From Myxococcota bacterium (lineage in GTDB: Bacteria; Myxococcota_A; UBA9160; UBA6930), in assembly GCA_028285625.1 (NCBI GenBank), contig JANQOX010000021.1, positions 208,420 through 272,419 of the forward strand: DNA of 64,000 bases, read 5' to 3'. This document shows, piece by piece, positions 1-8,969 of the stretch. Every line of letters begins with the position of its first letter. Positions within the stretch are counted from its first letter, which is position 1. Below the pieces are notes generated by a model that did no database searches, was not told the DNA's origin, and was given only the letters and a program-made list of their open reading frames with translations. Made by a program: the position numbers and the translations under genes.

Positions 1-711
1 GGCCTGGTGCCGGCGGCACTCGAGATCGTGGACCGTCGCACCATCGAGGCCGTCGAAGCCAGTGTCTACGCAGCAGGGCTGCCCACCGATGCCGGAGCGG
101 TGCTGATCGTGGAACTCGATGGTCCCGAGGCCGGCGTCGCGCGACAGGTCGAGCGCGTTCGCGAGTTCGCGCTCTCGCACGGCGCTCGTGTGGAGGTGGC
201 CCGCGACGAGGCCGAGCGTCAGCGCTTCTGGCGCGCGCGCAAGGGGGCCTTCGGCGCCATGGGCAGGCTCGCACCCGACCTCTACGTACACGACGCGGTG
301 GTTCCGCGCGCCAAGCTGCCCGAGATCCTCGAACGCGTGTGCGAGATCGGCGATCGCTACCGGCTGCGCCTTTGCAACGTGTTCCACGCCGGCGATGGGA
401 ACCTGCACCCGAACATCTGCTTCGACCGGCGCGACGCCGACGAACTGGCCCGGGTGGTCGCGGCCGGCGAAGAGATCCTGCGCACCTGCGTCGAGGCCGG
501 CGGCGTGATCAGCGGCGAGCATGGCATCGGTACCGAGAAGCGCGAGTACATGCCGCTGCTGTTCGGCGAGGCCGATCTCGATGCCATGGCCCGGCTGCGC
601 GAGTCGTTCGATCCCGAGCGCGTCTGCAACCCCGGCAAGGTGTTCCCATCCACTCGCTTCTGCGTGGAGTCGAACCCCAAGGCGCGCGGCTACGACCGGG
701 TGCCTTTGTGA
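1..711 (+). CDS. glcD: Glycolate oxidase FAD-linked subunit, C-terminal part (5' end outside window)
   Basis: This is the C-terminal ~236 residues of the FAD-linked subunit of glycolate oxidase, which oxidises glycolate or a similar 2-hydroxy acid to the 2-oxo acid. The frame is open at the window edge. The first codons read GLVPAALEIVD, the usual beginning of the FAD-oxidase C-terminal domain, so the PP-loop FAD-binding half lies outside. Family motifs FHAGDGNLHPN (about residue 128) and SGEHGIGTEKR (about 169) are present, as is the terminal FDPERVCNPGKVF. The GTG at base 7 is in frame but is not a real start. The stop overlaps glcE by four bases (GTGA), indicating translational coupling. 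The substrate could be lactate or another hydroxy acid, but the glcDEF order favours glycolate. Confidence 0.9.
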   Translation, partial: GLVPAALEIVDRRTIEAVEASVYAAGLPTDAGAVLIVELDGPEAGVARQVERVREFALSHGARVEVARDEAERQRFWRARKGAFGAMGRLAPDLYVHDAVVPRAKLPEILERVCEIGDRYRLRLCNVFHAGDGNLHPNICFDRRDADELARVVAAGEEILRTCVEAGGVISGEHGIGTEKREYMPLLFGEADLDAMARLRESFDPERVCNPGKVFPSTRFCVESNPKARGYDRVPL

Positions 712-1874
712 ACGAAGCGGTGCGGGACGCGCGTGCGGGTGGGACCGTGAGCGATCCGCCGGGGGCGGTCGCCGAGGACGGTCTCGAGGTAGCCGAGTCG
801 CTTCGGCCGACCGACGCGGCGGCGCTCGCCGATCAGGTGGGCGACGCAGCAGCGGCCGGGCGCGCCCTGCTGGTGCACGGCGCGGGTACGCGCTTCGAGA
901 CGGGCAATCCGGCGCTCCGTGCGGATGTGCGGCTCGATACCCGAGGGCTTTCGGGAATCGACGAACTGGACGCGGACGAGGGCGTGGTGCGCGCCTGGGC
1001 GGGTACGCCGCTCGCCGAGTTGCGCGAGAAGGCGGTGGCCTCGGGCCATGAACTGCCATTCGACCCGCCCGGTGAGGGTACGCTAGGCGGCACCCTGGCC
1101 TCCGCCGCCGCCGGGCTGCGTTTTGCGAACGTTCGCGACGCCGTCCTCGGGCTCGACGTGGTGCTGGGTTCGGGTGAAGCCACGCGATCGGGCGGGCGCG
1201 TGGTGAAGAACGTGACGGGCTACGACCTGGCCAAGCTGCACGTCGGCGCCTTCGGCAGCCTCGGCGTGATCACGGCCGCCTGGATCCGGCTACGCCCGGC
1301 GCCCGAGGCGGTGCGCGTCTTCGAGGGACCCGCGCCCGACGCGCGCGCGTCGCTGGCGGCCGCTCGCCTCGCCACCGCCCGCGCGGCTGCGATACACGAT
1401 GGCAGGCTCATCGTCGAGTTGGCGGGCGATGCACCTAGTGTGGAGGCCGACCGCGAACGCCTGCCCGTGCGCGAAGAAACGGCGGCCGAACGCGTCGATG
1501 CGCTGCGCGACGTGCAGGGTGGGCGCGCCGTCCTGCGGGTTCGCGTGACGGGCGTGGCGAGTGGCCTGCCCGCGGCGGCCGCATGCCTCGAGGGCGCGGG
1601 CGGCGTGACGCTGTCGCTTCCCGCGCAGGGGCTGCTCTACGCGGCCTTCGACGACTCCGATCCCAAGGCGCTGGGTGCTGCGCTCGAAGCCGCCGGGCGT
1701 GCGGCGGGGCTGGCGGGGGGCGAGCTTCGGATCGAGCGCGCACCTCTGGCCGTGCGACGAGCCCACGACGTGTTCGGCGATCCCGGCCCGCTACGGGGCA
1801 TCCACCGCGCGCTCAAACAGCGCTTCGACCCGGCGGGCATCCTGAACCCCGGCCGGTTCGCGGGGCGGCTGTGA
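708..1874 (+). CDS. glcE: Glycolate oxidase FAD-binding subunit GlcE
   Basis: This is the second flavoprotein subunit of the membrane-associated glycolate oxidase complex, 388 residues. It has an FAD_binding_4 (PP-loop) fold: LLVHGAGTR near residue 47, then PFDPPGEGTLGGTLA near residue 120 and KNVTGYDLAKLHVGAFGSLGVI, the flavin-cradling segments of GlcE. The C-terminus FDPAGILNPGRF matches the end of the family. The chosen GTG at 708 overlaps the glcD stop. An in-frame GTG at 747 is the alternative. The frame stays open well upstream, but that part is antisense-like and overlaps glcD. The stop overlaps glcF by four bases (GTGA), so the three genes form one tightly coupled operon. Confidence 0.92.
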   Translation: MNEAVRDARAGGTVSDPPGAVAEDGLEVAESLRPTDAAALADQVGDAAAAGRALLVHGAGTRFETGNPALRADVRLDTRGLSGIDELDADEGVVRAWAGTPLAELREKAVASGHELPFDPPGEGTLGGTLASAAAGLRFANVRDAVLGLDVVLGSGEATRSGGRVVKNVTGYDLAKLHVGAFGSLGVITAAWIRLRPAPEAVRVFEGPAPDARASLAAARLATARAAAIHDGRLIVELAGDAPSVEADRERLPVREETAAERVDALRDVQGGRAVLRVRVTGVASGLPAAAACLEGAGGVTLSLPAQGLLYAAFDDSDPKALGAALEAAGRAAGLAGGELRIERAPLAVRRAHDVFGDPGPLRGIHRALKQRFDPAGILNPGRFAGRL

Positions 1875-3073
1875 GCGAGACGCCGGCCGTCACCCCCGAG
1901 CTCGCGGCGCTCCATCCGGGCACGCTCGACTGCGTGCACTGCGGCATGTGCCTGTCGAGCTGCCCCACCTACCGCGAAACCGGCCGCGAGTCGTCGTCGC
2001 CGCGGGGGCGCATCTACCTGATGCGAGGCGTGGCCGAGGGCGCGATCCCGCTGGGAGACGTCACCGCCGAGGAGCTTCACCTGTGTCTCGGCTGTCGGGC
2101 GTGCGAGACGGCCTGTCCCTCGGGCGTCGCCTACGGAGAGCTGCTCGAGCGCGGTCGTGCCGCGGTGGCGGACGCGGGGCTGCGCAACGGCCTCGTCGGG
2201 CGGCTCGAGCGATTCGCGCTGCGCCACGTGGTGCCGCACCGTGGGCGCCTGCGCGCGCTCGTCGACCTGACCGCGATCGCGCAGCGGCTGGGGCTCACGC
2301 GATTCATCCCGCCCGCCCGACTCCTGCCCCGCGTACCCGCGCGCAGTACGCGGGCGCGCTTGCCTCGGGAGTTCGCCGCTCAGGGAGAGCGTCGCGGGCG
2401 GGTGGCGCTCTTCGAAGGCTGCATCATGGCCGAGCTCTTCGCCGACGTGAACCGCGCCACGGCGCGCGTGCTGGCACGCAACGGCTTCGCCGTCGTCGTC
2501 CCCCCGGCCCAGGGTTGCTGCGGCGCGCTGCAGGCGCATGCTGGCGACCCGAAGACGGCGAAGCGCCTGGAGGCGCACAATGCCGCGGTCTTCGAGGGCG
2601 GCGACTTCGCGGCGATCGTCTCCAATTCGGCGGGCTGTGGTGCGCATCAGCGCCCCCATGACGCGCGGGTGCGCGACGTCTGTGAGCTGCTCGACGAAGC
2701 GGGACTGCGCGTGCCGACTGGGCGGCTGCCATTGCGCGTCTGCTACGACGACCCCTGTCACCTGTTGCACGGGCAGGGCGTGGGCGATGCCCCGCGCCGG
2801 CTGCTGCGTGCGATCGACGGCGTCGAGCTCGTCGACCACGCCGACCCCGGTAGCTGCTGCGGTGCTGCGGGTACCTACAACGTGGTGCAGCCCGAGATGT
2901 CGCGCGCGGTGCTCGCGCGCAAGCTCGACGCGCTGGCCGCGGCCGATCCGGACGTGATCGTCACCGGCAACCCCGGCTGCCTGATGCAGCTTCGCGCTGG
3001 GGCGCGCGAGCGCGGCCTGCGTGCCGAGGTGCTCCACCCGGTGGAGCTGCTGGACCGAGCCTACGGCGCCTAG
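1871..3073 (+). CDS. glcF: Glycolate oxidase iron-sulfur subunit GlcF
   Basis: This is the iron-sulfur subunit that passes electrons from the GlcD/GlcE flavins towards the quinone pool, 400 residues. Two ferredoxin-type [4Fe-4S] motifs lie near the N-terminus: CVHCGMCLSSCP around residue 19 and CLGCRACETACP around residue 74. Two CCG (heterodisulfide-reductase-like) domains follow, with cores QGCCGAL near residue 216 and SCCGAAG near residue 328. The GTG start at 1871 overlaps glcE by four bases. The gene converges on the lipoprotein gene at 3109-5424 with a 35-base gap in which no clear terminator is seen. The length is normal for GlcF. Confidence 0.93.
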   Translation: MSETPAVTPELAALHPGTLDCVHCGMCLSSCPTYRETGRESSSPRGRIYLMRGVAEGAIPLGDVTAEELHLCLGCRACETACPSGVAYGELLERGRAAVADAGLRNGLVGRLERFALRHVVPHRGRLRALVDLTAIAQRLGLTRFIPPARLLPRVPARSTRARLPREFAAQGERRGRVALFEGCIMAELFADVNRATARVLARNGFAVVVPPAQGCCGALQAHAGDPKTAKRLEAHNAAVFEGGDFAAIVSNSAGCGAHQRPHDARVRDVCELLDEAGLRVPTGRLPLRVCYDDPCHLLHGQGVGDAPRRLLRAIDGVELVDHADPGSCCGAAGTYNVVQPEMSRAVLARKLDALAAADPDVIVTGNPGCLMQLRAGARERGLRAEVLHPVELLDRAYGA

Positions 3074-3108
3074 CGCCGCGCTGGAGCTTCCGGCGGACCG
3101 CCGCCCGC

Positions 3109-5424
3109 TCAGTCGTCGAACAGGAACGCGTCGGGCGTCGACTTCGGCATTCGAATGCGCGGGAAGGCGCCGAGGCCGAAGTCTTCGAAGCTGCCCTGCA
3201 GCACGATCTCGACCGGCAGGATCGACTCGCGCGAGCGCACCATGCCGTACTTCTCGCGGGCGCCCATGAACGTGTAGCTCGACTGGGCATGCGGTCGGAC
3301 GTCGATGTCGTCGATGGCCCCGAGCCGCGCCCGCTCGAAGAAGGCGTCGCGGTCCGCGTCGTGCTCGTGGTTCACGTCCGGGTCGGTGAGGGCCAGCTCA
3401 CGCGACGACTCTTCGAGCTGGGCGACCAAGCGGGCGATGCGCTCTTCGGACACACGCCGGCGTACGCGCTCGGGCGGGTCGCCGTCGCGGCCACTCTCGT
3501 CGAGAAACGAGAGCTCGACCCAGCGGCCGCCCAACAGGGTGATGCCCTCGGGATGGAGCTCCCCGTTGAGGGCCTGGCCGTCGATCAGCCCCGGTACCAG
3601 GGCCAGGCCGTCGGGGCCTGCGACCTCGGGGTGCTCTTCGAGAAAGCCGCGGCTGATCCGGATGCGCTGAGCGGACGCCTGCTCGAGTTCTTCGCGAAGA
3701 GCGAGACCGGCCTGGGCGCCGGCTTCGGTGTCCTGGAAGCGCTGGGCGACCTCGCGCAGCAGCCGCTGCCGTACGTCTCTTTGCTTCTCGCGCTGCGATG
3801 CGACGAGGGCCTGTTCCGCGGCCTTCGGGCGCACCTTCTCGATCAGGTCGGGGTCGGGCTCCGGAGCCGACTCGATCAGGGTGAGTGCGCCCACGTGGTT
3901 GCCGCGGTCGCGCTCGTAGTCGATGAGCCACTCGCGAACCTCACCGGCGTACTCGCCGTTCGGGTAGCGCTCGAGATAGCGGCGGGCGAGGGTGGCGGGG
4001 CGCGACAGCTCCGACTTGAGGAACGGGAAGCGCAGGATCCGGTTTGGCGCCCCCATCGCCACGCCCATCATGGTCGGCAGCTCGACCAACCACTCGACCG
4101 AGCGCGGCAGGTCGCGGTCGCGCGCCCCGTGTGCCAGCGGTCCGAAGGCCAGCCAGCGAAACCGCTTCTCGGTGGCTTCGCCGCGCGCAGCCTGGAAGGC
4201 CAGGTAGGGATGCTGGTTGGTGCTGCCCAGCAGCGCCGCCGCATGTCGGGCCATGTTGACGTCGCCCAGGTCGTCGTCGGTCTCGGCGACGTCCTCGAGC
4301 GCGTCCCAGCCCGCGCTTTCGCTGCCCTGCTCCTCGAACTGCGACATCGCCAGTACGAAGGCGGCCTCGTCGGTCAGGGGTCCGCCTTCGGGCAGGGCTT
4401 CGAGCAGGCGTGCGGCCGGGGGCCCCATGGGTGCGCCGGGGTCGAGCATCGCCAGCAGCAGCTCGCGCTGACGCGGGTCGACCACCGAAGGGTCGTCGCT
4501 CACGGCGATGCTGCGGGCGCGGCTCTGCTTGTACGCCTGCCCGGCGGCGGTGGCATTCTCGAGCAGTTCGAGGGCGTCGCCGTCCTCGGGCGAGAAGCGC
4601 AGCGTGCGCTCGGCCATGGCGGCGGCGAGCAGCGGGTCGCCCTTCTCCAAGGCGTTGCGCCCGCGCTTCAGGCTCAGGTCGCGCTGGGTCTCGAACCAGC
4701 GAAGCTGCGCCTCTTCGACCCGCGCCACAAGTTCGGCGGCTTCGGGGCTCTCCGGGTGTGCCTCGATGAAGCGCTTCCAGTGGTCGAGGGCCTGCCGCTC
4801 GTGGCGGCTCAGGTCTTCGCGCTGGCGCTCGGCCAGCGCCAGGTTGAGCAGGCTGTTGCCCAGGCGGAAGGGCAGGAAGGTGAGGCTCATGATCGAACGG
4901 CCCACCGGTTCGGACAGGGCGTTGAACACCCGTCCCCAGCGAACCCGGTGGTGATCGATCATGCGCGAGCGGGCCAGCTGCATGGGGTCGTCTCGCACGT
5001 GCTCCTCGAGCTGCGTGCGAAGCGTCTCGTCCACGTCGCGTCGCTTCAGGATCCGGGCGAGATCGGCCCGGAACTCGCGCACGTCCGTGCGCGTGGCGGT
5101 GCGCGCCAGCTCGGCGTAGGGGCCGAGGCCCGAGTAGCCCTGGCCCTGCTCCAGACGCTCGGAGTCGATCAGGCCGATCCGGGTGACCTGGAAGTCCACG
5201 TCTTCGGGCGTACCCACGAAGATGGCGGCGGCCAGATCGCGGGCCGCGCGATCCGCGTCGTCCGGCATGTACGTCGCCATGCGCGGCAGCTGCTCCAGGG
5301 GATCGACCGGCGGGGGCGGTGCGAGCGAAGAGCAGCCGCACAGCAGGGCGACGAGGAGCGCCGCCCTCGCGGCGATCCAGGCGGCAGCGGGTCGGGAGTT
5401 CGAGCTACGGAGAGAATCGGTCAC
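3109..5424 (-). CDS. Large uncharacterised lipoprotein, helical-repeat type
   Basis: A 771-residue protein of unknown function. The N-terminus is a signal peptide (hydrophobic residues 21-28) ending in a lipobox-like LCGC with Cys31 as the likely lipidated residue, so it is probably anchored in the envelope. The mature part is rich in Ala, Leu, Glu and Arg and has TPR/Sel1-like helix pairs, for example around the EAHPESPEAAELVARVEEA segment, followed by a more acidic C-terminal region. It is translated last in a run that begins with cimA and the next lipoprotein gene, which it overlaps by 20 bases. Both lipoproteins share a regional vocabulary (MPDD/VPDD near the N-terminus, tetratricopeptide-like helices), so they may work together. 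I do not recognise a characterised family. Confidence 0.75.
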   Translation of the reverse strand: MTDSLRSSNSRPAAAWIAARAALLVALLCGCSSLAPPPPVDPLEQLPRMATYMPDDADRAARDLAAAIFVGTPEDVDFQVTRIGLIDSERLEQGQGYSGLGPYAELARTATRTDVREFRADLARILKRRDVDETLRTQLEEHVRDDPMQLARSRMIDHHRVRWGRVFNALSEPVGRSIMSLTFLPFRLGNSLLNLALAERQREDLSRHERQALDHWKRFIEAHPESPEAAELVARVEEAQLRWFETQRDLSLKRGRNALEKGDPLLAAAMAERTLRFSPEDGDALELLENATAAGQAYKQSRARSIAVSDDPSVVDPRQRELLLAMLDPGAPMGPPAARLLEALPEGGPLTDEAAFVLAMSQFEEQGSESAGWDALEDVAETDDDLGDVNMARHAAALLGSTNQHPYLAFQAARGEATEKRFRWLAFGPLAHGARDRDLPRSVEWLVELPTMMGVAMGAPNRILRFPFLKSELSRPATLARRYLERYPNGEYAGEVREWLIDYERDRGNHVGALTLIESAPEPDPDLIEKVRPKAAEQALVASQREKQRDVRQRLLREVAQRFQDTEAGAQAGLALREELEQASAQRIRISRGFLEEHPEVAGPDGLALVPGLIDGQALNGELHPEGITLLGGRWVELSFLDESGRDGDPPERVRRRVSEERIARLVAQLEESSRELALTDPDVNHEHDADRDAFFERARLGAIDDIDVRPHAQSSYTFMGAREKYGMVRSRESILPVEIVLQGSFEDFGLGAFPRIRMPKSTPDAFLFDD

Positions 5425-6379
5425 GGTCTACCTGAAGGGTAAAGGCCAGGAAGGCTTCCAGCCGCCGGGCGGCCTCGAGTTTCTCGGTGGCGCCGTCCTG
5501 GTTGGCGATGGCTTCGTAGAGGCGCGAGGCCGCCTCGACCAGCTCCTCGAAACGGGGTGGGTCGAACGATAGGGACTCGGGAGGGTGGGTCTCGACGTAT
5601 TCGACGGTGAGTTCCGCGTACAGGTTGGCGAGCGAGAGCAGGTGCTGGTTGGTGTTCTTGCTCTCGCGGTGGGCCACGACCAGCTGCTGGATGGCGCCCA
5701 GCGCGCGCACGTCGCCATCCGGGTCCAGGCGGCGGGTGTCCACCAGGAAGCCCGCGCGCGCCACATCGGTGCGTTCCATCTCCTCCCGGACGATGGCTGC
5801 GTAGTGGGTTCCCTCCACGTCCGGGAGGATGGCATTCAGGAGCGCGGTGCGCGCGTCGTAGATGCCGAGCACGCGGTTGGCGTCGGCCAGGTCCTCGGGG
5901 GTGGGGGCGAGCAGGACGGACTCGGCCAGGGCGTCACACAGCGACGCGCTGCGCAGGGCGTCGAGCCTGAGCGGCGACTCGCGCTCGGCCGCCTTGCGGT
6001 AGCTGGTGGCGGCCAGCTCGTAGGCGCGCAGCCGTTCCAGGGCGCGACCCTTGGCGAAGGAGATCACGTCGTCGAAGGTGCCCGCGCGCAGCGCCTCGCT
6101 GTGCACCTTCTCGAGATTCTCGAGCCGGAGCAGGGAGCCGCGGTAGACGTTGCGCCCGGTGTAGTCGAGCGCGGGCTCGAAGCGGTAGGTGTCGTCCGGC
6201 ACGTGTCGGCGCAGCAGCGCCACCACTTCGAGCAGGCTCTCGGCAGGGCGGTAGCGCGGGTCCTCTTTCGGAGGTCCGCTCGCACAGCCCGCCGCCAGGA
6301 CGAGCCCGACGCCGAGTGCCAGCGCGCGGGCCCGCGCGCGGCCGAAGGGCCTTCGCGGCGTCCGCACGCCCGGTTTCAT
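5405..6379 (-). CDS. Uncharacterised lipoprotein
   Basis: A 324-residue predicted lipoprotein. An arginine-rich N-region is followed by a hydrophobic stretch (about residues 19-30) and the lipobox LAAGC with Cys32. The mature protein is mostly helical. The segment around GRALERLRAYELAATSYRKA looks like a tetratricopeptide helix pair, and an aromatic motif DYTGRNVYRGS sits near residue 70. The ATG overlaps the end of cimA by four bases (ATGA), and the 3' end overlaps the next lipoprotein gene by 20 bases, so the three genes are probably one transcript. No function can be assigned. An envelope scaffold or assembly role is only a guess. Confidence 0.75.
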   Translation of the reverse strand: MKPGVRTPRRPFGRARARALALGVGLVLAAGCASGPPKEDPRYRPAESLLEVVALLRRHVPDDTYRFEPALDYTGRNVYRGSLLRLENLEKVHSEALRAGTFDDVISFAKGRALERLRAYELAATSYRKAAERESPLRLDALRSASLCDALAESVLLAPTPEDLADANRVLGIYDARTALLNAILPDVEGTHYAAIVREEMERTDVARAGFLVDTRRLDPDGDVRALGAIQQLVVAHRESKNTNQHLLSLANLYAELTVEYVETHPPESLSFDPPRFEELVEAASRLYEAIANQDGATEKLEAARRLEAFLAFTLQVDRDRFSP

Positions 6380-7914
6380 GCTTCGTCCTGCCGGGCCGCC
6401 ACCACGTTCAGCATCTTCTCGGTGGCGATCACGGCGGCGGCGATCTGGTCGGAGTCGACGCCGAGGGTCGAGAAGCCGTCCTCGTCATCGCCGCGCCAGG
6501 TGATGATCGTCTCCACGAGCGCGCTGGTCCGCCCGCCCGGCGGGATCCTCACCCGGAAGTCCTGCAGTCGCGGCACTTCGATGCCGAAGCGTCGCACGGC
6601 CTTCTTCACCGCGTTCATGAACGCGTCGTAGCCCCCGTCGCCCGTGGCCTCGGCCTCGGAGCACTCGCCGTGGTAGGCGACCTCGACACTCGCCTGGGGC
6701 TGTGCGCCATCGCCCACGCTCACGTGGTACGTCGCGATGCGCAGCATCTGCTCGGGAGGTGTCTTCAGCACGTCGGCGATGATGAAGCGCAGGTCTTCCG
6801 GGACCACGGCATGCTTCTTGTCGCCGAGTTCGACGATGCGTTGGAGAACCAGGTCGCGCTCCTGGTCCGAGAGCTGGATGCCCAGGCGCTTCAGGTTCTC
6901 GTTGACCGAGGCCTTGCCCGAGAGCTTTCCCAGCGCGTACCGGCGCTTGCGACCGAAGCGCGCCGGGGCCAGGGCGGTGGTGTAGAGATCGCCCTTGGCG
7001 TCGCCGTCGGCGTGGATGCCTGCGGCATGGGTGAACACGTCGCGCCCCACGATCGGGGCGTTCGCGCTCACGTCCTTGCCGCTGAAGATCTCGACCATGC
7101 GCGACACGGCCACCAGCCGGCTCTCGTCCACGGCGGTCTCGCCGACGCCGTGGTCGCGCAGGGCGGCCACCACCTCGGCGAGCTTGGTGTTGCCAGCGCG
7201 CTCGCCCAGTCCGTTCACGCTGGTGTGCACGCCGCGCGCGCCCGCCTCGACGGCGGCCAGGCAGTTGGCCGTGGCCAGCCCATAGTCGTTGTGGCCGTGG
7301 AACTCGAAGTGCACGTCCGGCCAGGTGGCGGCCATGAGCCCGACGTAACGCGAGACGTCTGCGGGCGCGAAGGTGCCCAGCGTATCGGCGAGGTAGACGC
7401 GGTCGACGCGTTGCTCGCCGAGGCACTGCATCATCGCGAAGACGTAGTCGAAGCTCTCGCGGACGCCGCTCGACCAGTCCTCCAGGTAGACGTTGGTCCG
7501 CACCCGGCGCTTGCGCGCGTAGGCGAGCGTGGACGACACCCACTTGCGGTGCTTCTCGGGGGCCATTCGCAGCTGGCCGCGGCAGTGCTTCTCGCTGCCC
7601 TTCACCAGCAGGTTCATGACCTGCCCGCCCGCCTCGCGAAGCCAGTCGACCGAGAGCTGGCCGTCGCAGTAGCCGAGCATCTCGATGCGGCCGAGCAGGC
7701 CTTCCTTGCGCGCCCAACGTGTGATCTGCCGGGCGGCTTCGCGCTCGCCCTCGGAGACCCGGGTGCCCGCGATCTCGATGCGGTCGACGCCGACGTCGGC
7801 CACCAGCATGCGCGCCAGCTGCAGCTTCTCGGCCGGCGTGTAGGCGATCTCCGGCGTCTGCTCTCCGTCGCGGAGCGTGGTGTCCATCACCTCGATGTGT
7901 CGAACGTCGGCCAA
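6376..7914 (-). CDS. cimA: (R)-citramalate synthase, Leptospira CimA type
   Basis: A 512-residue DRE-TIM aldolase that probably condenses acetyl-CoA with pyruvate to citramalate, the entry to threonine-independent isoleucine synthesis. The N-terminal barrel has TLRDGEQ (Arg15, Asp16) and the metal-site motif FHGHND. The C-terminal LeuA-type regulatory domain ends in RIPPGGRTSALVET. By comparison with the characterised Leptospira enzyme, the pyruvate-pocket residues Leu81, Leu104 and Tyr144 correspond to Leu80, Leu103 and Tyr143 here, and Glu146 to Glu145. The start is the TTG at 7914, because it is preceded by GAGAGG about 7 bases upstream and gives the natural N-terminus. A longer frame upstream is open but overlaps the divergent pseudouridine synthase gene. 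Isopropylmalate synthase is the alternative function. Confidence 0.8.
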   Translation of the reverse strand: MADVRHIEVMDTTLRDGEQTPEIAYTPAEKLQLARMLVADVGVDRIEIAGTRVSEGEREAARQITRWARKEGLLGRIEMLGYCDGQLSVDWLREAGGQVMNLLVKGSEKHCRGQLRMAPEKHRKWVSSTLAYARKRRVRTNVYLEDWSSGVRESFDYVFAMMQCLGEQRVDRVYLADTLGTFAPADVSRYVGLMAATWPDVHFEFHGHNDYGLATANCLAAVEAGARGVHTSVNGLGERAGNTKLAEVVAALRDHGVGETAVDESRLVAVSRMVEIFSGKDVSANAPIVGRDVFTHAAGIHADGDAKGDLYTTALAPARFGRKRRYALGKLSGKASVNENLKRLGIQLSDQERDLVLQRIVELGDKKHAVVPEDLRFIIADVLKTPPEQMLRIATYHVSVGDGAQPQASVEVAYHGECSEAEATGDGGYDAFMNAVKKAVRRFGIEVPRLQDFRVRIPPGGRTSALVETIITWRGDDEDGFSTLGVDSDQIAAAVIATEKMLNVVAARQDEA

Positions 7915-7997
7915 GCGGGTGCCTCTCGAACTCGCGGCGCAGCGCGTCCCCGGTGCGGAGCGGGGCTGGCTGGACAGGGTACCGGTAGACTCGCGCC

Positions 7998-8969
7998 ATG
8001 TCCCCGCACCCCGACCGCGCCTTCGTCGTCGAGTCGACCGAGGCGGGCTGGCGGCTCGATGCCTGGCTGGCGGCTGCGCTCGGCGCCTCCCGATCTGCGG
8101 TTCGCCGCTGCCTCGACGGGGGCCGGGTCCGCGTGGACGGCCGCGCCGTGGGCCTCGGCGACAAGGGGCAGCCGGTCGTCGAGGGCGCACGCGTGGAGGT
8201 CTCGGCCTGGACCGACCCGGCCGACCTGATGCCGGTGCCCGAACCCGAGGCGCCGCTTGCCGTGTTGGACGAGGGCCCCGGCTGGGTCGCCGTCGACAAG
8301 CCCGCCGGGCAGCCCGTGCACCCGCTCGCCGAGGGCGAGGGCGGGACGGCGCTGAACGCGCTGGTGGCGCGGCATCCCGAGATCGTCGGGGTGGGCGAAG
8401 GGGGCCTGCGCTGCGGCGTGGTGCACCGGCTCGACGTCGATACGTCCGGCGTGCTGCTGTTCGCCACCGAAGAGGAGCGTTTCGCGATGTTGCGCCGGGC
8501 CTTCCGCCGCCACCGGGCGCGCAAGACCTATCGCGCCTGGGCGGCGGGCTCGCTCTCTGGCGAGGGCCACTGCGTGGTGCACCTGGCGGTGGGCCGCCAC
8601 CGGCCGGCCAAGGTGCGCGTAGTAGCCGAAGGCGACGAACCGGCTCCGCCCGGGTCGCGTCGCACCGAACTTTCGTGGCGCGCGCTCGGCGAGGATGCCG
8701 CGCGGGGCGCGACCCTCGTCGAGGTGAAGCCGGTGACGGGCTTTCTGCATCAGATCCGCGTCACCCTCGCGCACCTGGGGCACCCGCTGCTCGGAGATCG
8801 GACCTACGCGAGCGAGGCCCTGGCCGCGGCGGCCCCGCGGCACCTGTTGCACGCCGCGCATATCCGCATCGCCGACGTCGAGGCCGCATCGCCCGACCCG
8901 GCCGACTTTGCGCCGGAGCCGAACGGGTCCGGGACGGCGATCGGGCAGGTCGGTCCGGAAGACGCCTAG
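7998..8969 (+). CDS. RluA-family pseudouridine synthase
   Basis: A 323-residue RNA-modifying enzyme that isomerises uridine to pseudouridine in rRNA or tRNA. An S4-like RNA-binding domain occupies roughly residues 15-65 (SRSAVRRCLDGGRVRVDG). The catalytic domain carries the RluA signature HRLDVDTSG near residue 145, whose Asp is the nucleophile, and the later KPVTGFLHQIRVTLAHLGHPLLGD block. The C-terminal 30 residues are low-complexity and not part of the family core. The ATG at 7998 diverges from cimA with an 83-base gap. The 3' end overlaps the convergent methyltransferase gene by four bases. The exact target nucleotide (RluC or RluD class) cannot be told from sequence alone. Confidence 0.88.
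   Translation: MSPHPDRAFVVESTEAGWRLDAWLAAALGASRSAVRRCLDGGRVRVDGRAVGLGDKGQPVVEGARVEVSAWTDPADLMPVPEPEAPLAVLDEGPGWVAVDKPAGQPVHPLAEGEGGTALNALVARHPEIVGVGEGGLRCGVVHRLDVDTSGVLLFATEEERFAMLRRAFRRHRARKTYRAWAAGSLSGEGHCVVHLAVGRHRPAKVRVVAEGDEPAPPGSRRTELSWRALGEDAARGATLVEVKPVTGFLHQIRVTLAHLGHPLLGDRTYASEALAAAAPRHLLHAAHIRIADVEAASPDPADFAPEPNGSGTAIGQVGPEDA

Noticed and set aside
339..707. Upstream extension of glcE in frame
   Set aside because: It overlaps glcD out of phase, has an Arg-rich non-coding composition, and the GTG at 708 fits the GTGA coupling.
3289..5442. 717-residue plus-strand frame opposite the large lipoprotein gene
   Set aside because: It is the antisense shadow of a high-GC gene: no motifs, no ribosome-binding site, and the minus-strand protein has a clear signal peptide and operon context.
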